The notes below the pieces were generated by a model. It saw only the letters and a program-made list of their open reading frames with translations. It had not been told where the DNA came from and did not search any database. From Pseudomonas koreensis (GTDB lineage: Bacteria; Pseudomonadota; Gammaproteobacteria; Pseudomonadales; Pseudomonadaceae): a stretch of DNA of 64,000 nt. The stretch is taken from the NCBI RefSeq assembly GCF_024169245.1, contig NZ_JALJWP010000001.1, positions 1,489,501 to 1,553,500 of the forward strand, read 5' to 3'. This document shows positions 57,120 through 64,000 of the stretch, in pieces. Made by a program: the position numbers and the translations under genes. Positions within the stretch are counted from its first letter, which is position 1. The number at the start of each line of letters is the position of its first letter.

Positions 57120-58223
57120 ATGGCAAGTCCCGGAATGAAAACAGCGGTCATGCTGAGTCTGTTCACTTTGCTCACCGCTTGCGGCGACAAGAAACCTGCT
57201 CAGGAATACCTGCCACGGGTCTTTGTCCAAGAGGTCGAACCGGCCAACTACGCCGCAGCGGTGACCCTCACCGGTGATGTGCAGGCGCGGGTGCAGACGC
57301 AGCTGTCGTTCCGCGTCGGCGGCAAGATCATTCAGCGCATGGTCGATGTCGGCGACCGGGTCACGGCCAAACAGGTACTGGCCAAGCTCGATCCGAAAGA
57401 TCTGCAGACCAACGTCGATTCCGCTCAGGCCCAAGTCGTCGCCGAACAGGCCCGCGTCAAGCAAGCCGCGGCGGCCTTCGTCCGTCAGCAAAAACTCCTG
57501 CCCAAGGGCTACACCAGTCAGAGCGAATACGATTCCGCGCAAGCGGCGCTGCGCAGTAGCCAGAGCGCATTGAGCGCGGCGCAGGCGCAATTGGCCAACG
57601 CCAGGGACCAGCTCAGCTACACCTCGCTGATCGCCGATGCACCGGGCGTGATCACCGAGCGCCAGGCTGAAGTCGGCCAAGTGGTACAGGCCACCGCACC
57701 GATTTTCAGCCTTGCCCGCGATGGCGACCGCGATGCGGTGTTCAATGTCTACGAATCGCTGCTGGCCGAGCGGCCATCCGACCGTTCGATCGTGGTCAGC
57801 CTGCTCGACAACCCCGAGATCAAAACCACCGGCACCGTGCGCGAAATCACCCCCTCGGTATCGGCGCAGTCGGGCACCGTGCAGGTCAAGGTCAGCCTCG
57901 ACAAACTGCCGCCGGGCATGCAGCTCGGTTCGGTCGTGAGCGCCACCGCCAAAGGCACCGGCAAATCGGCGGTGGAACTGCCATGGTCGGCGCTGACGAA
58001 AAACATCAGCGACCCGGCGGTATGGCTGGTCGATGACAAGGGCGAAGCGCAGTTGCATACGGTTACGGTCGGTCGTTACCTGACCGGCAAAGTGATCATC
58101 AGCGAAGGCCTCAAGGGCGGCGAGAAAGTCATCGTCGCCGGCGGCCAGTTGCTGCACCCCGGCATGAAAGTCGAGATTGCCGAAAACACCTACAAGGATC
58201 TGCAACCGGGAGCGCAGCCATGA
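57120..58223 (+). CDS. triA: TriA-like RND efflux periplasmic adaptor lipoprotein
   Basis: 367 residues from the ATG at 57120 with GGAAGGAG ahead. Lipobox LLTAC, then HlyD-family blocks: LSFRVGGKIIQRMVDVGDRV, a coiled-coil hairpin (about 95-160) and the second lipoyl half APGVITERQAEVGQVVQA. First of two adaptor genes before a single RND pump, the arrangement of P. aeruginosa TriABC (triclosan efflux), which uses OpmH as outer-membrane channel. Homology to TriA specifically is inferred from operon layout. Confidence 0.85.
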   Translation: MASPGMKTAVMLSLFTLLTACGDKKPAQEYLPRVFVQEVEPANYAAAVTLTGDVQARVQTQLSFRVGGKIIQRMVDVGDRVTAKQVLAKLDPKDLQTNVDSAQAQVVAEQARVKQAAAAFVRQQKLLPKGYTSQSEYDSAQAALRSSQSALSAAQAQLANARDQLSYTSLIADAPGVITERQAEVGQVVQATAPIFSLARDGDRDAVFNVYESLLAERPSDRSIVVSLLDNPEIKTTGTVREITPSVSAQSGTVQVKVSLDKLPPGMQLGSVVSATAKGTGKSAVELPWSALTKNISDPAVWLVDDKGEAQLHTVTVGRYLTGKVIISEGLKGGEKVIVAGGQLLHPGMKVEIAENTYKDLQPGAQP

Positions 58224-59284
58224 AGCGCCTCGGCCTGTTGTGCATGGCGCTGCTGCTGGGCGCCTGCTCGGAAAAGGAAAAACCACCGGAACCGGTACGC
58301 CCGGTGCTGTCGGTCACGGTCAAAGCGCTCAACGAAGAAAGCCTCGGGCGCTTTGCCGGCAGCATTCAGGCGCGCTACGAGAGCAACACCGGTTTCCGCG
58401 TCGGCGGACGTATCGCGCGGCGTAACGTCGATGTCGGCGCCGAAGTGCAGAAGGGCACTTTGCTCGCCACCCTCGACCCGTCCGATCAGCAGAATCAGTT
58501 GCGTTCGGCCCAAGGCGATCTGGCGAGAATCCAGGCGCAACTGATCAACGCCCAGGCCAACGCACGCCGTCAGCAAGCGCTGTTCGATCGCGGCGTCGGT
58601 GCGCAGGCGCAACTGGACGTCGCCAACACCGATCTGAAAACCACCCAGGCCTCGCTCGATCAGGCGCGCGCGGCGGTCAGCCAGAGCAAGGATCAACTGA
58701 GCTACACCGAGCTGCGCTCCGATCACAAAGCCGTGGTCACTGCGTGGAACGCCGAAGCCGGGCAAGTGGTAACTGCCGGGCAACAAGTGGTGACCCTGGC
58801 ACAACCGGACATCAAGGAAGCGGTGATCGACCTGCCCGATACGCTGGTCGATCAGTTGCCCAGCGACGTGGTGTTCTCGGTGGCTGCGCAACTCGACCCG
58901 AGCATCAACACCACGGCGATCATCCGCGAGATCGAGCCCCAGGCACAAAGCGCGACGCGCACCCGCCGCGCTCGTCTGACTTTGTCGGATACGCCGGACG
59001 GTTTCCGCCTCGGCACCGCGATCAGCGTAACCCTCAGTTCGACAATCAAACCGCGCATCGAACTGCCGCTCACTGCGTTGCAGGAAGTCGATGGCAAAAC
59101 CCGGATCTGGGTGATCGACACGCAAAACAAAACCGTTAACCCGCGTGACGTCAGCGTGGTCAGCCGTGGCGACCACAGTGTGGTACTCGCTGGCGGCGTG
59201 CAAAACGGCGAGCGCGTGGTCAGCGCCGGCGTCAACAGTCTCAAACCCGGACAATCGGTAAAACTTGACGAGGACAGTCAATGA
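58220..59284 (+). CDS. triB: TriB-like RND efflux periplasmic adaptor lipoprotein
   Basis: 354 residues, overlapping the first adaptor gene by ATGA. Lipobox LLGAC, then GFRVGGRIARRNVDVGAEV, a coiled-coil hairpin and the lipoyl half KAVVTAWNAEAGQVVTAGQ. It differs enough from the first adaptor to be non-redundant; in TriABC both adaptors are required. It overlaps the pump gene by ATGA. Confidence 0.85.
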   Translation: MKRLGLLCMALLLGACSEKEKPPEPVRPVLSVTVKALNEESLGRFAGSIQARYESNTGFRVGGRIARRNVDVGAEVQKGTLLATLDPSDQQNQLRSAQGDLARIQAQLINAQANARRQQALFDRGVGAQAQLDVANTDLKTTQASLDQARAAVSQSKDQLSYTELRSDHKAVVTAWNAEAGQVVTAGQQVVTLAQPDIKEAVIDLPDTLVDQLPSDVVFSVAAQLDPSINTTAIIREIEPQAQSATRTRRARLTLSDTPDGFRLGTAISVTLSSTIKPRIELPLTALQEVDGKTRIWVIDTQNKTVNPRDVSVVSRGDHSVVLAGGVQNGERVVSAGVNSLKPGQSVKLDEDSQ

Positions 59285-62200
59285 AAGGCTCTTTCAACCT
59301 CTCCGAATGGGCCCTCAAGCACCAGTCTTTCGTGTGGTACCTGATGTTTGTCGGGTTGCTGATGGGTGTTTTCTCCTACTTCAATCTGGGCCGCGAGGAA
59401 GACCCGTCGTTCACCATCAAGACCATGGTGATCCAGACCAAATGGCCGGGCGCGACCCAGGAAGAAACCCTCAAGCAGGTGACCGACCGCATCGAGAAAA
59501 AACTCGAAGAGCTCGATTCCCTCGACTACGTGAAAAGCTACACACGCCCCGGCGAATCGACGGTGTACGTGTACCTGCGCGACACCACCAGTGCCAAGGA
59601 CATCCCGGAAATCTGGTACCAGGTGCGCAAGAAGATCGACGACATTCGCGGCCAGTTCCCCCAAGGCATTCAGGGCCCGGGATTCAATGATGAATTCGGT
59701 GACGTGTACGGCTCGGTCTACGCCTTCACCGCCGACGGCCTGACCATGCGCCAGTTGCGCGATTACGTGGAACAGGCGCGCGCCGAAATCCGCAACGTGC
59801 CTGGGCTGGGCAAGATCGAAATGGTCGGCCAGCAGGACGAAACGATTTACCTGAATTTCTCCACACGCAAACTTGCTGCGCTGGGTATCGACCAGCGCCA
59901 GGTGGTGCAGAGCCTGCAATCGCAGAACGCAGTAACACCGGCCGGGGTGATCGAGGCGGGGCCGGAGCGGATCTCCGTACGCACCTCGGGCCAGTTCGCT
60001 TCGGAAAAAGACCTCGCCGAGGTCAATCTCAAGCTCAATGATCGCTTCTATCGTCTGGCCGACATCGCCGAGATCAGCCGTGGCTACGTCGACCCGGCGA
60101 CGCCGGAATTCCGCTTCGACGGCAAACCGGCGATCGGCCTGGCGATTGCCATGCAGAAGGGCGGCAACGTTCAGGAGTTCGGCAAAGCGCTGCACGAGCG
60201 CATCGACCAGCTCACCGCCGACTTGCCGGTTGGCGTTGGCGTGCACACGGTGTCCGATCAGGCTGTAGTGGTGGAAGAGGCCGTTGGCGGTTTCACCAGC
60301 GCCCTGTTCGAAGCGGTCATCATCGTGCTGGTGGTGAGTTTCATCAGCCTCGGCGTACGCGCCGGTCTGGTGGTGGCCTGCTCGATTCCGCTGGTGCTGG
60401 CGATGGTCTTTGTGTTCATGGAATACAGCGGCATCACGATGCAGCGGATTTCCCTCGGCGCGCTGATCATTGCCCTTGGCCTGCTGGTGGACGACGCGAT
60501 GATCACCGTGGAAATGATGGTCACGCGTCTGGAAATGGGCGAGAGCAAGGAGCAGGCGGCGACCTTCGCCTACACCTCCACGGCGTTCCCGATGCTCACC
60601 GGAACGCTGGTGACCGTCGCCGGTTTCGTGCCCATCGGCCTCAACGCCAGCTCTGCCGGTGAATACACGTTCACGCTGTTCGCGGTGATCGCGGTAGCGA
60701 TGATCGTCTCGTGGGTGGTGGCGGTGTTCTTTGCGCCGGTGATTGGCGTGCACATCCTCAGCGACAAGGTGAAGGCCCATGATGCCGAGCCGGGTCGCGT
60801 CGGCCGGGCGTTCAACGGCGGTCTGCTGTGGGCCATGCGCAATCGCTGGTGGGCAATCGGCGTCACCGTGCTGTTGTTCGTGCTGGCGGTGTTCTGCATG
60901 CGCTTCGTACAGAACCAGTTTTTCCCGGCATCCGACCGCCCGGAAATTCTCGTCGACCTGAACCTGCCGCAAAACGCCTCGATCGATGAAACCCGCAAAG
61001 CGGTGGACAAGCTCGAAGCAACGCTCAAGGGCGATCCGGACATCGTGCGCTGGAGCACTTACATCGGTCAGGGCGCGATCCGTTTCTACCTGCCCCTCGA
61101 TCAGCAATTGCAGAATCCGTACTACGCGCAACTGGTGATCGTCAGCAAGGATTTCGAAGCCCGCGAGGCCCTCAGCCAGCGCTTGCGCGAGCGGCTGCAC
61201 AAGGACTTCGTCGGCATCGGCAGCTACGTGCAGGCTCTGGAAATGGGGCCTCCGGTGGGCCGTCCGATCCAGTACCGGGTCAGCGGCAAGGACGTCGATC
61301 AGGTGCGCAAACATGCTATCGACCTGGCTACCGAACTGGACAAGAACCCGCACATCGGCGAGATCATTTACGACTGGAACGAGCCGGGCAAAGTCCTGCG
61401 CATCGACATTGCTCAGGACAAGGCGCGGCAACTCGGGTTGTCCTCCGAAGACGTGGCCAATCTGATGAACAGCATCGTCAGTGGCTCGCCGTTGACCCAG
61501 GTCGATGACGATATCTACCTGATCAACGTGGTCGGCCGTGCCGTGGATTCCGAACGCGGTACCCCGGAAACCTTGCAGAACCTGCAGATCGTCACGCCGA
61601 GCGGCACCTCGATCCCGCTGTTGGCGTTCGCCACCGTGCGCTATGAACTGGAACAGCCGCTGGTCTGGCGTCGCGATCGCTTGCCGACCATCACCATCAA
61701 GGCCTCGGTGCGCGACGAGATTCAGCCGACCGACCTGGTGAAACTGCTCAAGCCGTCGATCGACGCTTTTGCCTCGAAACTGCCGGTCGGCTACAAGGTC
61801 GCCACCGGCGGTACGGTCGAGGAAAGCGGCAAGGCCCAGGGGCCGATTGCCAAGGTGCTGCCGCTGATGCTGTTTCTGATGGCGACGTTCCTGATGATCC
61901 AGTTGCACAGCGTGCAGAAGATGTTCCTGGTCGCCAGTGTCGCGCCGCTCGGCTTGATCGGCGTGGTCCTGGCGCTGGTGCCGACCGGCACGCCGATGGG
62001 CTTTGTGGCGATCCTCGGGATTCTCGCGCTGATCGGCATCATCATCCGCAACTCGGTGATCCTGGTGACCCAGATCGACGAGTTCGAGCAAAAGGGCTAC
62101 GCGCCGTGGGACGCGGTGGTCGAAGCCACCGAACACCGACGCCGACCCATCCTGCTGACCGCCGCAGCGGCGAGCATGGGCATGATCCCTATCGCCCGGG

Positions 62201-62343
62201 AAGTGTTCTGGGGGCCGATGGCCTACGCGATGATCGGCGGGATTGTCGTGGCGACGCTGCTGACGCTGCTGTTTCTACCGGCGCTGTATGTGGCCTGGTA
62301 CAAGATTCGCGAGCCGCAGAAAGACGAAAAACCGGCCCAGTGA
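59281..62343 (+). CDS. triC: TriC-like RND efflux pump
   Basis: 1020 residues with 12 membrane helices and two large periplasmic loops. The proton-relay Asp pair lies in LGLLVDDAMITVEMM (TM4), and GTLVTVAGFVPIG follows; the C-terminal half has LIGIIIRNSVILVTQIDE and RRRPILLTAAAASMGMIPIA. AcrB-superfamily export driven by proton motive force. No outer-membrane factor is encoded downstream, as for TriABC, which relies on a channel encoded elsewhere. Confidence 0.9.
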   Translation: MKGSFNLSEWALKHQSFVWYLMFVGLLMGVFSYFNLGREEDPSFTIKTMVIQTKWPGATQEETLKQVTDRIEKKLEELDSLDYVKSYTRPGESTVYVYLRDTTSAKDIPEIWYQVRKKIDDIRGQFPQGIQGPGFNDEFGDVYGSVYAFTADGLTMRQLRDYVEQARAEIRNVPGLGKIEMVGQQDETIYLNFSTRKLAALGIDQRQVVQSLQSQNAVTPAGVIEAGPERISVRTSGQFASEKDLAEVNLKLNDRFYRLADIAEISRGYVDPATPEFRFDGKPAIGLAIAMQKGGNVQEFGKALHERIDQLTADLPVGVGVHTVSDQAVVVEEAVGGFTSALFEAVIIVLVVSFISLGVRAGLVVACSIPLVLAMVFVFMEYSGITMQRISLGALIIALGLLVDDAMITVEMMVTRLEMGESKEQAATFAYTSTAFPMLTGTLVTVAGFVPIGLNASSAGEYTFTLFAVIAVAMIVSWVVAVFFAPVIGVHILSDKVKAHDAEPGRVGRAFNGGLLWAMRNRWWAIGVTVLLFVLAVFCMRFVQNQFFPASDRPEILVDLNLPQNASIDETRKAVDKLEATLKGDPDIVRWSTYIGQGAIRFYLPLDQQLQNPYYAQLVIVSKDFEAREALSQRLRERLHKDFVGIGSYVQALEMGPPVGRPIQYRVSGKDVDQVRKHAIDLATELDKNPHIGEIIYDWNEPGKVLRIDIAQDKARQLGLSSEDVANLMNSIVSGSPLTQVDDDIYLINVVGRAVDSERGTPETLQNLQIVTPSGTSIPLLAFATVRYELEQPLVWRRDRLPTITIKASVRDEIQPTDLVKLLKPSIDAFASKLPVGYKVATGGTVEESGKAQGPIAKVLPLMLFLMATFLMIQLHSVQKMFLVASVAPLGLIGVVLALVPTGTPMGFVAILGILALIGIIIRNSVILVTQIDEFEQKGYAPWDAVVEATEHRRRPILLTAAAASMGMIPIAREVFWGPMAYAMIGGIVVATLLTLLFLPALYVAWYKIREPQKDEKPAQ

Positions 62344-62432
62344 GGTTGATCCTGGCATCTTTGGGAAAGGTCTGACTTACAGCGTGAGAGGACTGCGCTA
62401 ACGTCCCTCCTTCATTCGTGGAGGGACGCCCG

Positions 62433-64000
62433 ATGTCGACTGGTTCCGGCAAATTACGCGGATTGCTGTTGCTCGCATTGTTAAGCCTGTCGCCGGTGGC
62501 GCTGGCCGAGGTGCTGCTGGAAAACGATCTGTGGCGGGTGCGGATCGATCCCGCGACGCTGGCGGTGCGCGTAGAGCCCGCCGGGCGTCCGGCAGTGCAA
62601 GCATCGGCTGGAGTGTTGCGGCACAAGGTCGGTGGATTGGTCAGGCACGGCAATCGTATCGACTGGCAGTGGGACGACGGGCGCTGGGCGCTTCGCGTTG
62701 TTCTTGAGCAGCGTGACTTGTCGTTTTCGATCACGGCCCGGGCGCCCTCGGAAATCGAGTTTATCCATCAGCCCGCCAGTGCAATGGGGCAAGCGCTCAT
62801 CTGGCCGCTTGCCGAAGGACGCTATGTGCCGCGCGGTGATGCGGTGTGGCAAAAATTCCTCCTCGCGCAAGGCGTGCTCAATACCACCCAGGATCTGAGT
62901 CTGCCGCTATGGGGAATGGAATACGCGGACTTCAGCCTGCACTGGCTGCTGACCAACCCCTACAACAATCAGCTGCGTTTCAAGGCAGCGGGTGATGCTT
63001 TGGGGTTGTCAGCCAGGCATCGTTTCACTTCGCTTGAACCGTCGACGCCGCTGACCTTCAGGCTGTTTCTCGGTGACGCGGATCCGTTGGCCGGCGCGAA
63101 GCGCTACAAACAGTGGCTGGTCGAAACCGGTCAGTATGAAACCTTACAGAGCAAGCTGGTCAAGACCCCGCAAGCGGCGAAGCTGATCGGTGCGGCGCAT
63201 GTCTATCTGTGGGGCACCGATCTGCTCGGCCGCGATAATGTGCGTAATTGGCCACTGCTGATTGCCCGACTGCGCGGCCCGGGGCTGCTGGTCAGTGAGC
63301 TTCGTGCGGCGATGGATGGTGCAGCGCTGCGGCTGATCGCCAGCGAAACCGTACTCAATCGCTATCAGCAGACGCTGCTGTTGCGCAGCCTCAATCAGGC
63401 GTTGAACACTCAGGCGCGCAAAACCTGGCAGGCGCGTGCGGTCCCGGACATGCAGGCGCTGGCCAACGGGTATGCTGATGTGCGCGCGCAACTGGCGGTT
63501 GTTCTGACGGATGCGCTGAAGCCTGATGCTTCGAGCTGGGGTAGCACCTTGTCGCGCCTGACCATCGAACGATTACAGAACGCCGGGCTGTCGCGTTTAT
63601 GGCTGGGACTCGGCGAGGGCTGGGAAGGTGGACTCTGGCACCCGGAGGCAATTCGCGCGGCCGTCGCGGCGGGGTATCTGATCGCCCCGTATGACTCCTA
63701 TGAAACCGCCCTGCGCCGAGACGAAAATCCGCACTGGACCACCGCGCACCTGGGCGACCTTGCCAATACCGAATGCGCGATCATGCTGCAAAGCGGCGCG
63801 CTGAAAAGGGGGTTTCAGCAATCCGGTCACTACACCGATCCGCGATGTGTACGACCGTTGCTGGAGCGGCGCATCAATGCGATCCAGAAGTCCGTAGGAT
63901 TCAACAGCTGGTTTCTCGACGCTTACGCCGCTGGCATGCTGTTCGACAGTTACCGTCCCGGGGCGCCGATGACCCAGGCGCAGAATGCCGAGGGCAACGT
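62433..64000 (+). CDS. Secreted glycoside-hydrolase-like protein, 3' end beyond window
   Basis: At least 522 residues, still open at the window end. The ATG at 62433 begins a signal peptide (KLRGLLLLALLSLSPVALA, cleavage near residue 25). The N-terminal part is beta-rich (LLENDLWRVRIDPATLAVRV), like the domain in front of many glycoside hydrolases. A probable TIM-barrel-like region follows, with LSRLWLGLGEGWEGG, YDSYETAL and WFLDAYAAGMLFDSY, whose Asp/Glu could be catalytic. No exact family assigned. Two Cys in the visible part. Confidence 0.6.
   Translation, partial: MSTGSGKLRGLLLLALLSLSPVALAEVLLENDLWRVRIDPATLAVRVEPAGRPAVQASAGVLRHKVGGLVRHGNRIDWQWDDGRWALRVVLEQRDLSFSITARAPSEIEFIHQPASAMGQALIWPLAEGRYVPRGDAVWQKFLLAQGVLNTTQDLSLPLWGMEYADFSLHWLLTNPYNNQLRFKAAGDALGLSARHRFTSLEPSTPLTFRLFLGDADPLAGAKRYKQWLVETGQYETLQSKLVKTPQAAKLIGAAHVYLWGTDLLGRDNVRNWPLLIARLRGPGLLVSELRAAMDGAALRLIASETVLNRYQQTLLLRSLNQALNTQARKTWQARAVPDMQALANGYADVRAQLAVVLTDALKPDASSWGSTLSRLTIERLQNAGLSRLWLGLGEGWEGGLWHPEAIRAAVAAGYLIAPYDSYETALRRDENPHWTTAHLGDLANTECAIMLQSGALKRGFQQSGHYTDPRCVRPLLERRINAIQKSVGFNSWFLDAYAAGMLFDSYRPGAPMTQAQNAEGN

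Noticed and set aside
59278..62136. A 952-codon open frame on the minus strand opposite the RND pump gene, and similar long antisense frames opposite pgaA, gabD, cysTW, triA and others
   Set aside because: Products are rich in His/Arg/Gln/Asp as expected for the complement of GC-rich coding DNA; none has family motifs or a ribosome binding site, and the plus-strand genes are certain.

Overview
The window is a high-GC chromosomal segment of a fluorescent Pseudomonas, most likely of the P. fluorescens group. Three things point there: the gene families; the gene order, which from memory resembles scattered blocks of the P. aeruginosa PAO1 chromosome (gabDT, desA/oscA/sbp/cysTWA, atsA with its transporter, tonB2/exbB1/exbD1, triABC); and dense intergenic REP doublets of the types usual in that group. 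I see no rRNA, phage, insertion sequence, integron or CRISPR array. There is one tRNA gene, tRNA-Arg(CCG).

Layout. 0.1-8.2 kb: a YdgA-type protein, then the complete pgaABCD operon for poly-beta-1,6-N-acetylglucosamine. 8.3-14.4 kb: a Rieske/FAD oxidoreductase, a YbhB-type protein, a small acidic protein, tRNA-Arg and gabDT. 14.5-20.3 kb: signalling proteins (REC-HDOD, PAS-GGEEF, PAS-GGDEF-EAL) around a DesA-type desaturase. 20.5-24.8 kb: oscA-sbp-cysTWA sulfate uptake. 24.8-29.4 kb: a DUF962 membrane protein, a Crp/Fnr regulator, a periplasmic 5-hydroxyisourate hydrolase with a GlcG-like protein, and a divergent HprRS/CopRS-type two-component system with a clear palindromic operator. 29.5-33.1 kb: a hipBA toxin-antitoxin module, an AraC regulator and a second desaturase. 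33.3-46.3 kb: a sulfate-ester scavenging cluster (atsA-atsC-atsB, atsR, atsK, a CxPSR sulfatase/phosphonate monoester hydrolase, two paralogous LysR regulators, a TonB-dependent receptor). 46.5-55.6 kb: an orphan small protein, tonB-exbB-exbD, a small hydrolase, a sigma-54 activator-like protein without a recognisable DNA-binding domain, a MetQ-type binding protein, a 30-residue candidate microprotein and a four-gene polar-amino-acid-type ABC transporter. 55.8-64 kb: an AAA ATPase, a triABC-like RND pump with two adaptor lipoproteins, and the start of a secreted hydrolase-like protein.

How it fits together. Much of the window serves sulfur acquisition: inorganic sulfate (Sbp-CysTWA), sulfate esters (receptor energised by TonB/ExbBD, AtsRBC import, cleavage by AtsA, AtsK and the CxPSR hydrolase) and probably sulfur-containing amino acids (MetQ and the 52.6-55.6 kb transporter). 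Several of these proteins (OscA, Sbp, AtsR, AtsK, and nearly the MetQ-type and sigma-54-like proteins) contain no or almost no Cys or Met beyond the start residue. This is the known sulfur-sparing signature of starvation-induced proteins. The orphan protein at 46.5 kb and the microprotein at 52.3 kb share it, so it suggests roles for otherwise unassigned genes. A short AT-rich motif recurs upstream of atsK, the small hydrolase and the ABC operon.
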